Assembly: GCA_033722675.1 (NCBI GenBank)
Contig: JAWVYO010000008.1
Coordinates: forward strand, 1-42,442
Source: DATHYU01 sp033722675
GTDB taxonomy: Bacteria > Actinomycetota > Acidimicrobiia > Spongiisociales > UBA11373
DNA: 42,442 bases
Reading direction: 5' to 3'
Both the position numbers and the translations under genes were made by a program. The notes under the pieces are model-generated. The model was not told the DNA's origin. It saw nothing but the letters and a program-made list of their open reading frames with translations, and searched no databases. Positions 29,522 to 38,368 of the stretch are shown one piece after another (position 1 is the first letter of the stretch; every line of letters starts with the position of its first letter).

Positions 29522-31344
29522 CTCCGGCTCCCCAGGATCCGACGGGCCTCCGTCCGCAGGGCCCGGGCCGTCCCGAACAGGGCGAACCGGCGCCGTGCCA
29601 GCCGGGTGAGGACGTCGGCCGACGCGGCGGTGCGGCGCCTGCCGAGGGCGGCGACGAGCCGGAGCGATTCGCCTCGGTCCGACGACGCGTCGAGGGCGTC
29701 GTCCAGCGCCCGGTCCGCAGCCGGATCGTCGACGGCGCCGAGCAGGGCCGCGGCGCGCTCGGGCTGAGGATCGTGCCGCACGGCGTCGACGAGGTGGGGG
29801 ATGGCGCCGGCGGGATCCAGGCGGTGGATCGTCCGCAGTGCCTCGGCCCGGACGCGTTCGTCGGGATGGTCGAGCAGGGGCTCGACGTGCGGCACCACGG
29901 CGGGCCGCCGAGCGCCGCCGAGCGCCTTGACGACGTTCCGCACGAGGTACCAGCGCGGGTCGTCGAGATGCGGCACGAGCGCTGCCGGATGGGCCCGGGC
30001 GAGGTGCTCGACGGCCGCCAGCAGCCGCTTCCGCCTCGACTGGTCGGTCTCCACGCCCAGTTCCTCGACGAGGCGGCCCGTCGCGAAGAGCGGGGCCAAC
30101 GCCACGGTCGGGCCGGGGTCGTCGGCTTCGAACAGGGCGACGAGCCCGTCGAGGGCGTCGCGATCCATTCGGCGCCCGAGCTCCGTCAGCAGCGTCGCCC
30201 GTCCGTCGTCGTCGACGGCGCGGACGAGGTCCACCCAGGCGTCGGCCACCGAGGGGGCGCGCGCGGCGATCGCAGCGGCGGTGCGTTCGGCCCACAGATC
30301 GGCGGGGCGATCGAGGTCGTCCTGTTCGACGCCCAGGACGAGCAGCCCGCGGATCACCCGGAGGGCGGCACGGGCGTGCGCCCGGCGATCGGGCGCCGCC
30401 GCGCGGAGCCGATCGAGCACCGCTCGCCGCTCACCGTCGCCGCCGGCCCGGGCGGCGTCGAGGAGGGCGGCGACGCTCCCCGTGGCCGCGTCCCCCGTGG
30501 CGTGGAGATCGTCACGTCGGTGGTCGCCGTGCCGGGCCGCCGCATCGAGATAGGCGGCGAGCATCGGATGCCCGCCGGTTCCGTCCGACAGCTGACGGTC
30601 GAGCTCCGCGATCTCGCTCCCGGAGAACTGGTCGAGGAAGACGCCGGAGGCGTCGTCGGCGTTGTCGAGCATCGAGGCGACGACGGCCGCTCGATGCGCC
30701 GGGGGCAGATACCAGAACGCGTCGACGAAGGCGTGCACGATCTCCTCCGCCGCCCACCGGTCGTCGTGATCGCGGAGGTCCATGACCCGCCGGTACTCGG
30801 CGACGAACTCCCGGGCGACGGAGGAGGGATCGGCACCGGGCTTCTCGACGAGGTCGCGGACGAACGGATCCGGGTCGCCGGCGTACGACGAGACGAGCGA
30901 GGGTTCGGCCGAGGGCGCGGCGGCACCGTCGCCGAGGACGCGACGGCGAAAGGCGATGCGTGACACGCCTCGATCGGCGAGCGTCCGGTTCGGATCCTCC
31001 TCGCCGGCGGCGACGATCCGGAAGGCGGTGATGAGGTCGGTGCCGGTCGGCGCGCCGACGAACTCCACGGCGGCGGCGCCCATGCCGAAGATCCGCCGGG
31101 CCAGCCGCACCGTCGCCTCGCGACGGTGGGGCACCGGCTCACCCTCTTCGAGGAAGCTCTCGGGGCCGACGGCGAGGGTGAACGGGAACGCGGGGCAGCG
31201 GGTGAGGGTGCGGACGGCGCGAGCGAACGAGTCGATGCCGATCGGGTCCTCGTAGAGGGTGAAGGTCGCCCAGGCGAGCCCGAAGGCGTCGACGATCTCG
31301 GCGGTGTCCACCGGCTGGAGCGCGGCCGGCGCCTCGGTCGTCAT
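29518..31344 (-). CDS. HEAT-repeat protein with N-terminal sensor-like domain
   Basis: This is a 608-residue soluble protein. Residues about 15-115 hold a domain like that of the next gene's HD-GYP protein (LYEDPIGIDSFARAVRTL, then TLAVGPESFLEEG, ARRIFGMGAAAVEFVGAPTGTDLITAFRIVA). The rest is alpha-helical. The last 200 residues carry clear HEAT units, such as HPAALVPHLDDPRWYLVRNVVKALGG, HVEPLLDHPDERVRAEALRTIHRLDP and IPHLVDAVRHDPQPERAAALLGAV. HEAT solenoids are protein-docking scaffolds. Coupled translation with the HD-GYP protein suggests a complex. The ATG at 31344 follows a TTGACA-like element about 25 nt upstream, but no clear -10. No enzymatic motif is seen. Confidence 0.82.
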   Translation of the reverse strand: MTTEAPAALQPVDTAEIVDAFGLAWATFTLYEDPIGIDSFARAVRTLTRCPAFPFTLAVGPESFLEEGEPVPHRREATVRLARRIFGMGAAAVEFVGAPTGTDLITAFRIVAAGEEDPNRTLADRGVSRIAFRRRVLGDGAAAPSAEPSLVSSYAGDPDPFVRDLVEKPGADPSSVAREFVAEYRRVMDLRDHDDRWAAEEIVHAFVDAFWYLPPAHRAAVVASMLDNADDASGVFLDQFSGSEIAELDRQLSDGTGGHPMLAAYLDAAARHGDHRRDDLHATGDAATGSVAALLDAARAGGDGERRAVLDRLRAAAPDRRAHARAALRVIRGLLVLGVEQDDLDRPADLWAERTAAAIAARAPSVADAWVDLVRAVDDDGRATLLTELGRRMDRDALDGLVALFEADDPGPTVALAPLFATGRLVEELGVETDQSRRKRLLAAVEHLARAHPAALVPHLDDPRWYLVRNVVKALGGARRPAVVPHVEPLLDHPDERVRAEALRTIHRLDPAGAIPHLVDAVRHDPQPERAAALLGAVDDPAADRALDDALDASSDRGESLRLVAALGRRRTAASADVLTRLARRRFALFGTARALRTEARRILGSRR

Positions 31345-31407
31345 CGGATGTCCCCGTCGTCGGCTGTCAACGGGGATATCGGCGCGTCGGACCCGAATCC
31401 TGAGCCC

Positions 31408-32226
31408 TCAGCGCTCCCACGCGGTGCCGGCGAGATGCGCGGCCACGACGTCCGGTTGCTGCAGGTGCAGGTCGTGGTCCCCGGCGATCCACACGACACG
31501 GGCGTCGGACACAGAGGCGATCCTCTCCTCCGTGGGTGCGCGATCACCGTCGTCCGCCATGAGGAAGAGCGCCGGGGCCGCGAGCCGGTCGAGGTCGCGG
31601 TCCGGCGGGTGGTCCCACATGGCGCGGAGGATCGTCAGATGGGCGTCGCGGGGCAGCCGGTTCCTGGCGCGGCCGTCGGCGGCCTCGAGGTTGGCGACGG
31701 TGGCCTCGACGGCCCACTCGGCCCAGTCGGGGTGCCGGGCGCGAACCATGGCGGCGGCATCGTCGATGTCGACGTCGAGGACGGGCGGCGCCAGCACGTC
31801 GGCGCACGTCTCCCAGTCGTCGAATCGCGCCGGCAGGTCGATCGTCCCGCCGTCGACGCAGGCCACGCCCGAGACCGCCTCCGGCGACCGGGCCCCGAAG
31901 GCGACCGCGAGGTTGCCGCCCCAGGACTGGCCGGCCACCACGGGACGCTCGAGTCCGGTCGCTGCGAGGACGGCTGCCAGGTCCTCGAGATGGGCGTCGA
32001 GGTCGTAGGGTCCCGCCGGGCGGTCGGAACGCCCGTGTCCCCGCTGGTCGTAGGCGACGGCGGCGTGACCCAGGTCGCCCAGGCGCGTGGCGACGCCGTC
32101 CCAGGTCCGGGCGTTGGAGGCGAGTCCGTGCACGAGCAGGAAGCCCGGGCTCGTGTCGCCGCTCCCGAACCGGCGCACCGCGAGCCGGACGCCGCCGCTG
32201 CCCGTCACGGAGAGGTCGGGTTCCAT
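31408..32226 (-). CDS. Alpha/beta hydrolase
   Basis: This 272-residue alpha/beta-hydrolase-fold enzyme has the oxyanion region LVHGLASN (31-38), the motif DQRGHGRSDRP, and the nucleophile elbow G99-Q-S101-W-G-G. The acid is probably the Asp in MADDGDRAP, and the catalytic His sits in IAGDHDLHLQQP near the C-terminus. It is likely an esterase, epoxide hydrolase-like or haloalkane-type hydrolase. A Ser nucleophile points to esterase/lipase or peroxidase branches. Substrate unknown. TACCGT lies 8 nt before the ATG, so the message is almost leaderless. It is divergent from glnII across a 193-nt intergenic region that contains a palindrome. Confidence 0.85.
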   Translation of the reverse strand: MEPDLSVTGSGGVRLAVRRFGSGDTSPGFLLVHGLASNARTWDGVATRLGDLGHAAVAYDQRGHGRSDRPAGPYDLDAHLEDLAAVLAATGLERPVVAGQSWGGNLAVAFGARSPEAVSGVACVDGGTIDLPARFDDWETCADVLAPPVLDVDIDDAAAMVRARHPDWAEWAVEATVANLEAADGRARNRLPRDAHLTILRAMWDHPPDRDLDRLAAPALFLMADDGDRAPTEERIASVSDARVVWIAGDHDLHLQQPDVVAAHLAGTAWER

Positions 32227-32304
32227 GGCCGGCGACGGTAGCCGTCGGCGGAACGCCGTCGTGCGTCGCATCGCCCGAAACACAGCGTTCACACGGACGA
32301 CACC

Positions 32305-32320
32305 GCCGGGAAATCCCGGC
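32305..32320 (+). promoter_or_regulatory. Palindrome in glnII upstream region
   Basis: The arms GCCGGGA and TCCCGGC (7 bp) surround AA. It ends 5 bp before CATGCT (32326-32331), a possible -10 box of glnII. It could be an operator at the -35 position. It does not resemble the actinobacterial GlnR half-sites I know. Confidence 0.35.
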
Positions 32321-32419
32321 CTGGCATGCTGGGGTCGCGACGGGGTCCGGCCGAACGGTGCCGAGCCCCGCCTGCGGCGTGCAGCGCCGCCCAGTCCAAT
32401 CCCCACGGAGGTAGCACGA

Positions 32420-33424
32420 ATGGCGTACAGGGCCGAGTACATCTGGATCGACGGCCAGCAGCCCACGGCGAAGCTTCGGTCCAAGACGAAGATCGTCCCC
32501 GACGGCCAGGAGCCGCCGGTCTGGGGCTTCGACGGATCCTCGACCGAGCAGGCGCCCGGCGACAGCTCCGACTGTGTGCTGAAGCCGGTGAAGGTCGTGC
32601 CGGATCCGATCCGGGGCGGCAACGACGTCCTCGTCATGAACGAGGTGCTCACCACCGACATGGAGCCGCACCCCTCGAACACCCGGGCCGCGTGCGTCGA
32701 GGTCGCCGAGAAGTACGCCGACTACGACTCGTGGTTCGGCATCGAGCAGGAGTACACCTTCTACAAGGACGGCCGTCCCCACGGCTGGCCGATCGGCGGG
32801 TTCCCGGCCCCCCAGGGCGGGTACTACTGCGGTGTCGGCGCGGACGAGATCTGGGGACGGGACGTCGTCGAGGTCCACACCAAGGCCTGCATGGACGCCG
32901 GGCTCGACATCTCCGGCACCAACGCCGAGGTGATGATCGGTCAGTGGGAGTTCCAGATCGGTCCTGCCGGACCCGTCGACGTCGCCGACCAGCTGTGGAT
33001 CGCCCGGTGGCTCCTCTACCGCATCGCCGAGGACTTCGAGATCTCGGCGCACCTCACGCCGAAGCCGGTCAAGGGTGACTGGAACGGCGCCGGCGCGCAC
33101 ACGAACTTCTCGACGAAGCAGATGCGTGACGACTACGACGCGATCATCGCGGCCTGCGAGGCGCTCGGCGAGAAGGCCGACGAGCACATCGAGAACTACG
33201 GCGCCGGCATCGAGCAGCGCCTGACCGGCCTCCACGAGACCGCGCCGTGGACCGAGTACAGCTACGGCGTCTCGAACCGGGGTGCGTCCGTGCGGATCCC
33301 GTGGCAGGTCGCCAAGGACGGCAAGGGCTACATCGAGGACCGGCGTCCCAACGCCAACATGGACCCCTACGTCGTCACCCGGCTCATCGTCGACACCGTC
33401 TGCTCGGCCGCCGAGGCCTCGTAG
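32420..33424 (+). CDS. glnII: Glutamine synthetase, eukaryote-type (GSII)
   Basis: This 334-residue enzyme makes glutamine from glutamate, ammonia and ATP. The length and motifs are those of type II synthetase, not the 470-residue type I. They include VWGFDGSSTEQA (about 35-46), FGIEQEYTF (metal ligands), QWEFQIGPAGP, GDWNGAGAHTNFST (ATP and substrate loop), SNRGASVRIP, and EDRRPNANMDPYVV at the end. GSII lacks the adenylylation loop of GSI. The ATG has GGAGG 8 nt upstream. A leader of roughly 80 nt is implied by the nearest -10 candidate; it contains a 6-bp hairpin (32374-32390). A strong terminator follows the stop. Actinobacteria often have GSII as a second, nitrogen-limited isoenzyme. Confidence 0.93.
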   Translation: MAYRAEYIWIDGQQPTAKLRSKTKIVPDGQEPPVWGFDGSSTEQAPGDSSDCVLKPVKVVPDPIRGGNDVLVMNEVLTTDMEPHPSNTRAACVEVAEKYADYDSWFGIEQEYTFYKDGRPHGWPIGGFPAPQGGYYCGVGADEIWGRDVVEVHTKACMDAGLDISGTNAEVMIGQWEFQIGPAGPVDVADQLWIARWLLYRIAEDFEISAHLTPKPVKGDWNGAGAHTNFSTKQMRDDYDAIIAACEALGEKADEHIENYGAGIEQRLTGLHETAPWTEYSYGVSNRGASVRIPWQVAKDGKGYIEDRRPNANMDPYVVTRLIVDTVCSAAEAS

Positions 33425-33442
33425 GACCCGACCACGACCGAA

Positions 33443-33469
33443 CGGAGGGGCCCGGTCCGGGCCCCTCCG
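33443..33469. terminator. Hairpin terminator after glnII
   Basis: An 11-bp perfect stem, CGGAGGGGCCC with its complement, has a 5-nt loop GGTCC. It lies between the convergent glnII (stop 33424) and hrpB (stop 33476) genes and probably serves both. Confidence 0.75.
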
Positions 33470-33475
33470 GCGCGT

Positions 33476-35905
33476 CTAGGACGGCGTCGCCGAGGCCGGA
33501 TCGTCGGGCCAGTCGTGCTTCGGGTACCGGCCGGCCATGTCGCGGCGGACGTCCTCCCACGTCCCCTCCCAGAACCCGGCGAGGTCGCTGGTGATCTGGA
33601 CCGGACGGTCGGCCGGCGACAGCAGCCGCAGCACCACGGGGACGCCGGCCACGGTCGGGGTGCGGCGCGAGCCGAACATCTCCTGGACCCGCACCGAGAT
33701 CGCCGGCTCGGGTGCGTCGTAGTCCACGCGCACCCGTCGGCCGCTCGGGACGGTCACGTGGGTGGGGGCGATGGCGTCGAAGTCGGCCGCCTCCGGGTAG
33801 GGCAGCAGACCCCGCACGATGCGCTGGAGGTCGAGGCGCTGGACGTCGTCCCATCCGGTGGCGCCCGCGAGATGGGGCGCCAGCCACGCCCCGGGATCGT
33901 CGAGGAGTGCGTCGACGTCGGGCCACGGCTCGCCCATCCGCTCGTACACGTGGCGCAGACGGGCGACGAGCGACCTCGCCGCCGCCGACCACGGCAACGA
34001 CTCGGAGCCGAGCGACGCGACGCGGTCGACGAGGGCGTCCGTCGCGCCGGCTCCCGGGTCCGGGCGCCGATCGTGGGTCGACAGCACGAGGCCGCCGAGG
34101 CGTCGTTCGGTGCGTTCGACGAGGCGGTCGCCCTCCCACACGAGATCCGTCGACTCGTCGACCTCGTGGGCGAAGCGTTCGGCGACCGCCGTGGCGTCGA
34201 TGCCGCCGGCCAGCCGGATCCGGGCGTTCGTGCGTTTCCCGTCGAGGTCCGCGGCCACGACGAACTCCTCGACGGCCAGCGGGTCGGCGGGCGGGATCCA
34301 GGCCCTGGTGCCGGTGCGCAGCTGGAACCGGCCGGGGCTGCCCCGCCGGACCGCCAGCCGATCGGGGTAGGCGAGGGCGAGCACGCGCCCGGCGGCGTCG
34401 GCGTCCACGCCGCCCCGGGCCCCGATGCGCCGGGCGAGGTCGTCGGCCTCCCGTCGAGCACGGTCGAGCGAGCGGCGATCGGTGGCGGGATGGCGGGCCT
34501 GCCCCTCGAGGATCCGGACGCGCAGCGCGACGTCGACGGGGACCTCGTCGGGGTGACCGCGCAGGACGTCGCGCCCTTCGACGAGGGCGGCGATGCGGGT
34601 CGCCAGCATGCGGTGCTCCCCGGCGTCGGCGAGCATGCGGGCGAGCCGTGGATGCACCGGCAGTCCGACCATCGCCCGGCCCGAGTCGGTGAGGGCGCCG
34701 TCCTCCAGCGCGCCCAACCGCTCGAGGAGATCGGTGGCGTCGCCCAGGGCGCGGGCCGGGGGCGGGTCGAGCCATGCGAGGCCGTCCACCGGCGTGCCCC
34801 AGGCGGCGATCTCCAGGAGCAGCCCGGCGAGATCCACCTGGGCGATCTCGGGCTCCCGGTGGGGTCGACGCCCGGCCTGTTCCATCTTCGACCAGAGCCG
34901 ATACGCCACGCCGGGCTCGATGCGCCCGGCACGCCCCGCTCGCTGATCGGCCGATGCCTTCGACGCCGCACCGGTGTGGAGGCGCGTCATCCCCGTCCTG
35001 GGGTCCATCCGTGGGGTGCGGGCCAGTCCGGCGTCCACCACGACCCGGATGCCCTCCACCGTCAGGCTGGATTCGGCGATGTCGGTGCTGAGCACGACCT
35101 TGCGCGACGACGAGGGCGTGAGGGCGGCGTCCTGGGCGTCGGCGGGCAGTGAGCCGTGGAGCACGTGAACGCCTGCGTGCACGCCGCCGAGCCGGTCCCG
35201 CACCCGCAGGATCTCACCCATGCCCGGCAGGAACACGAGGACGTCGCCCGGCTCCTCGTCGAGGGCCCGCCGGACCACCGCGGCGGCGTGGTCCTCCATG
35301 CGGATCCGCCCCCGGGGCGGCACGTACCGGACGTCGACGGGATGGATGCCGGCGTCCGCCTCCACCACGGGAGCGGGCGCGTCGACACCGATCAATGCGG
35401 CCACCCGCTCGGCGTCGATCGTCGCCGACATGGCGAGGATGCGGAGGTCCGGCCGCAGCACCGCACGGGCGTCGAGGGCCAGCGCGAGACCCAGGTCGGT
35501 CTGCAGGTTCCGCTCGTGGAGCTCGTCGAAGACGACGGCGGCGACCCCGTCGAGGGCGGGATCCCGCTGGAGCCGGCGCGTCAGGACGCCCTCGGTGATG
35601 ATCTCGATGCGGGTCGACCCCGACACGCGGCGGTCGTCGCGGGTGGTGTAGCCCACCGTGCCACCCACTCGCTCGCCGAGGAGGTCGGCCATCCGCCGGG
35701 CCGCCGCCCGCGTCGCCACGCGGCGCGGTTCGAGGACGAGGACCGACCGTCCCTCGGTCCATGGCTCGTCGACGATACGGAGGGGCGCCACCGTGGTCTT
35801 GCCGGAGCCGGGTGGCGCGACGAGCACCGCCGGCCCCTCGGCGAGCGCCGATCGGAGCCGGGGCACCACCGACTCGACGGGCAGGCCGGTGTCGGGGGCG
35901 GTCAC
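33476..35905 (-). CDS. hrpB: ATP-dependent helicase HrpB
   Basis: This 809-residue DEAH-type superfamily 2 helicase has the full HrpB length. Walker A is APPGSGKTT (30-38), motif II is DELHERN (DExH variant), and SAT (motif III) is in MSATID. The later motif STDIAESSLTVEGI and motif VI ADQRAGRAGRI are visible. An HA2 domain and the long HrpB-specific C-terminal region (about 480-809, ending GFWEGTWEDVRRDMAGRYPKHDWP) follow. This C-terminal signature distinguishes HrpB from HrpA. The role is probably RNA remodelling; it is not well understood in any bacterium. The GTG at 35905 gives the usual length; the upstream frame is open but runs into the ABC genes' region and lacks motifs. Confidence 0.92.
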   Translation of the reverse strand: MTAPDTGLPVESVVPRLRSALAEGPAVLVAPPGSGKTTVAPLRIVDEPWTEGRSVLVLEPRRVATRAAARRMADLLGERVGGTVGYTTRDDRRVSGSTRIEIITEGVLTRRLQRDPALDGVAAVVFDELHERNLQTDLGLALALDARAVLRPDLRILAMSATIDAERVAALIGVDAPAPVVEADAGIHPVDVRYVPPRGRIRMEDHAAAVVRRALDEEPGDVLVFLPGMGEILRVRDRLGGVHAGVHVLHGSLPADAQDAALTPSSSRKVVLSTDIAESSLTVEGIRVVVDAGLARTPRMDPRTGMTRLHTGAASKASADQRAGRAGRIEPGVAYRLWSKMEQAGRRPHREPEIAQVDLAGLLLEIAAWGTPVDGLAWLDPPPARALGDATDLLERLGALEDGALTDSGRAMVGLPVHPRLARMLADAGEHRMLATRIAALVEGRDVLRGHPDEVPVDVALRVRILEGQARHPATDRRSLDRARREADDLARRIGARGGVDADAAGRVLALAYPDRLAVRRGSPGRFQLRTGTRAWIPPADPLAVEEFVVAADLDGKRTNARIRLAGGIDATAVAERFAHEVDESTDLVWEGDRLVERTERRLGGLVLSTHDRRPDPGAGATDALVDRVASLGSESLPWSAAARSLVARLRHVYERMGEPWPDVDALLDDPGAWLAPHLAGATGWDDVQRLDLQRIVRGLLPYPEAADFDAIAPTHVTVPSGRRVRVDYDAPEPAISVRVQEMFGSRRTPTVAGVPVVLRLLSPADRPVQITSDLAGFWEGTWEDVRRDMAGRYPKHDWPDDPASATPS

Positions 35906-35948
35906 CGCGGGGTTCGGATCGGCATGGGCCCGCCGAGTGTACGGATGG

Positions 35949-36779
35949 CTACGACACGGTCCGGCGGTAGATGCGAACGGCGAGCGGCGCGAACACGGCG
36001 ATGATCGCCCCCGACCAGAGCAGGGCCTGGACCACGAACCCCGCCGTCGTCTGGCCCGACTCCAGGGCGCCCTGACCCAGGACGAGGCCGCGAATCGCAT
36101 TCACCGTCACCGTGACCGGCTGATGGTCGGCGAAGGCCTGGAGCCAGCCCGGCATCGTGGCCGTCGGCACGAACACCGACGAGGCGAACACGAGCGGGAA
36201 GACGGGGAGGAACACGGCGCTCTGCGCCGCTTCGGGGTTCTTCACGGCGAGACCGATGGCGCCCATGACCCACGACAGTGCGTACGCGAAGGCCATCGCC
36301 ACGAGGAGGCCGGCCAGCATGCCGACGACGTTCGTCTGCCACCGGAACCCGATGAGGAACCCCACGGCCAGCATGAGCAGGATGACGAAGCCGTTGCGGA
36401 TCAGGTCGGCCAGCGTGCGCCCCGCCAGGACCGCGGACCGGGCCATGGGGAGCGATCGGAAGCGCTCGATGACTCCCTTGTCGAGATCCTCGGTCAACCC
36501 GATCGCCGTCTGCCCCGCCCCGAAGGCGGCCACCTGGACGAGCAGGCCCGGGATCAGCCAGTTGATGTACTCGCCTCCTGGCGCCGGGGGGATGGCGGCG
36601 CCGATCGCGCCGCCGAACACGTAGTTGAAGAGGAGCAGGAACATCACCGGCTGAACCGTCGAGAACAGCAGTACCTGGGGGAGCCGCACGTTGCGCAGCA
36701 GGTTCCGACGGGTGATGACGGCGATGTCCCGGGCGGCGCTGCCGGGGGTGGGACGGGTACGGGCGGTCGTCGTGGTCAT
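35949..36779 (-). CDS. ABC-2 type exporter permease (DrrB-like)
   Basis: This is a 276-residue membrane protein with six hydrophobic segments in the ABC-2 arrangement. It has an N-terminal cytoplasmic helix (ITRRNLLRNVR), the first segment with QPVMFLLLFNYVFGGA, and helices near 80, 130 and 160. The family-typical NPEAAQSAVFLPVFPLVFASSVFVP near 195 and a last helix before RIYRRTVS complete it. It pairs with the ATPase encoded just upstream; the two genes overlap by ATGA. The pair exports an unknown compound, often a drug, lipid or polyketide in DrrAB-like systems. The distance to hrpB is 43 nt with the same orientation. Confidence 0.88.
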   Translation of the reverse strand: MTTTTARTRPTPGSAARDIAVITRRNLLRNVRLPQVLLFSTVQPVMFLLLFNYVFGGAIGAAIPPAPGGEYINWLIPGLLVQVAAFGAGQTAIGLTEDLDKGVIERFRSLPMARSAVLAGRTLADLIRNGFVILLMLAVGFLIGFRWQTNVVGMLAGLLVAMAFAYALSWVMGAIGLAVKNPEAAQSAVFLPVFPLVFASSVFVPTATMPGWLQAFADHQPVTVTVNAIRGLVLGQGALESGQTTAGFVVQALLWSGAIIAVFAPLAVRIYRRTVS

Positions 36780-37774
36780 CGGGTCCTCCTCCGGCGCCGT
36801 GCGCCTTCGACGGCGGCCTTCTCGTCGTGCTCGCGTTCGGCCGGCGCTCCCGTGATGCTCAGGAACACGTCGTCCAGCGTGGGGCGTCGCAGCGAGACGT
36901 CGAGGGCGGTGACGCCGGCCCGGTCGAGGGCACGCACGACCTCGGTCAGCGATCCGGAGCCGTCGGGCGCTCCGATGGTGATGCGCTTGGACGACGGCTC
37001 GTAGGTGGGCGCTTCGCCGTCGATCGTCTCGAGGGCCCGCAGGGCCTCGTCGCGAGCGTCGTCGTCGACGCTCAGCTCCACGACGGAGCCGCCGAGGCGG
37101 TCCTTCAGCTCGTCCGAGGTGCCCTCTGCGATGAGGTGCCCGTGGTCGATCACCGCGATGCGGGCGGCGAGCTGGTCCGCCTCGTCGAGATATTGCGTGG
37201 TCAGGAGGATCGTCGTGCCGCCGGCGACGAGTTCCTGGATCAGCTCCCAGATGTCGATGCGGCTCCGCGGATCGATACCGGTGGTGGGCTCGTCGAGGAA
37301 CAGGACCTCGGGTCGGCCCACCATCGACGCGGCGAGGTCCAGTCGCCGGCGCATGCCGCCCGAGTAGGTCCGCACCGGCCGGTCGGCGGCGTCGAGGAGA
37401 TCGATGCGCTCGAGGATCTCGTCGGTTCTCCGCCGCGCCTCGGCGTTCGGGAGGTCGTACAGCCGACCGATCATCTCGACGTTCTCGCGTCCGGTGAGAT
37501 AGTCGTCGACGGCGGCGAACTGGCCTGCGAGACCCAACTTGGTGCGGGCGGCGCGGGGATCGTCGAGGACGTCGACCCCGGCCACCCACGCTCGTCCCGA
37601 GTCGGGGCGGAGCAACGTCGTGAGCACCCGGATGAGCGTCGTCTTGCCGGCGCCGTTGGGTCCGAGCAAGCCGTAGACGATGCCGGGTTCGAACGCGAGG
37701 CTCACACCCTCGAGCGCCCGCACGTCGCCGAAGGACACGACGACGTCCTCGGTTCGGACGATGGCGTCGTCCAC
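36776..37774 (-). CDS. ABC exporter ATP-binding protein (DrrA-like)
   Basis: This 332-residue ATPase has Walker A GPNGAGKTT (38-46), Q-loop GQFAAVDDYLTGREN, the signature YSGGMRRRLDLA, Walker B VLFLDEPTTGID, and an H-loop equivalent TTQYLDEADQLA. The H-loop residue is Gln instead of His, as in DrrA proteins. The C-terminal extension with LRRPTLDDVFLSITG is also characteristic of daunorubicin-resistance-type ATPases. Start GTG 37774 has AAAGGA 5 nt upstream. Its stop overlaps the permease's ATG. The substrate is not predictable. It is divergent from the VOC gene across 114 nt. Confidence 0.9.
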   Translation of the reverse strand: MDDAIVRTEDVVVSFGDVRALEGVSLAFEPGIVYGLLGPNGAGKTTLIRVLTTLLRPDSGRAWVAGVDVLDDPRAARTKLGLAGQFAAVDDYLTGRENVEMIGRLYDLPNAEARRRTDEILERIDLLDAADRPVRTYSGGMRRRLDLAASMVGRPEVLFLDEPTTGIDPRSRIDIWELIQELVAGGTTILLTTQYLDEADQLAARIAVIDHGHLIAEGTSDELKDRLGGSVVELSVDDDARDEALRALETIDGEAPTYEPSSKRITIGAPDGSGSLTEVVRALDRAGVTALDVSLRRPTLDDVFLSITGAPAEREHDEKAAVEGARRRRRTR

Positions 37775-37888
37775 GGTCGTCCTTTCGTCGGGATGCGCCA
37801 GCCTGCCACACGGGCATCGGTACGTCGGTCGGGGAACAGTGTCGGACTCCGGACGGTTTACGGTGACGGAACGACGAGAGGACCACCG

Positions 37889-38368
37889 GTGAACATCACG
37901 AGACTCAACCACGCCGTGCTCTTCGTGGGCGACCTGGATCGAGCCGTCGACTTCTACACCGGCGTGTTCGGGTTCGAGGTCATCGCCCGCGAGCCGCGGG
38001 CCAACGCTGCGTTCCTGCGCGCCCCGGGGTCGGACAACCACCACGACCTGGGTCTCTTCGGACTCGGGCCCGGGGCCACGCCGAAGCGCCGGGGGAGCGT
38101 CGGGCTCTATCACCTCGCCTGGCAGGTCGACACCATCGACGACCTGGTCGCCGCCCGCGGCACGCTCTCGGAGCACGGGGCCCTGACCGGCGAGTCGTCG
38201 CACGGCGCCACGAAGAGCGTCTACGGCGTGGATCCCGACGGCAACGAGTTCGAGATCATGTGGATGCTCCCCCGCGAATCGTGGGGTGCCCACGAGCACC
38301 AGGCGGTCGTCGAGCGTCTCGACCTCGAGGCGGAGATCGAGGCGTGGTCGGGGGTCTCGACCGGGTGA
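37889..38368 (+). CDS. VOC-family (glyoxalase/dioxygenase-like) protein
   Basis: This 159-residue metalloenzyme of the vicinal oxygen chelate fold has two beta-alpha-beta-beta-beta modules. The first is LNHAVLFVGDLDRAVDFYTGVFGFEVIARE and the second is LYHLAWQVDTIDDLVAARGTLSEHG. Probable metal ligands are H8, H75 and E122 (NEFEIMW), the pattern of extradiol dioxygenases and glyoxalases. Substrate unknown. GTG 37889 is supported by GAGAGG upstream and a TACGGT -10 box at 37859-37864. The frame is open far upstream but antisense to the ABC gene. Its TGA overlaps the start of the patatin gene. Confidence 0.85.
   Translation: MNITRLNHAVLFVGDLDRAVDFYTGVFGFEVIAREPRANAAFLRAPGSDNHHDLGLFGLGPGATPKRRGSVGLYHLAWQVDTIDDLVAARGTLSEHGALTGESSHGATKSVYGVDPDGNEFEIMWMLPRESWGAHEHQAVVERLDLEAEIEAWSGVSTG

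Noticed and set aside
36827..37888. N-terminal extension of the VOC gene into the ABC transporter region
   Set aside because: The extension is antisense to the ATPase. The GTG at 37889 with GAGAGG upstream and a -10 box gives the normal VOC length.
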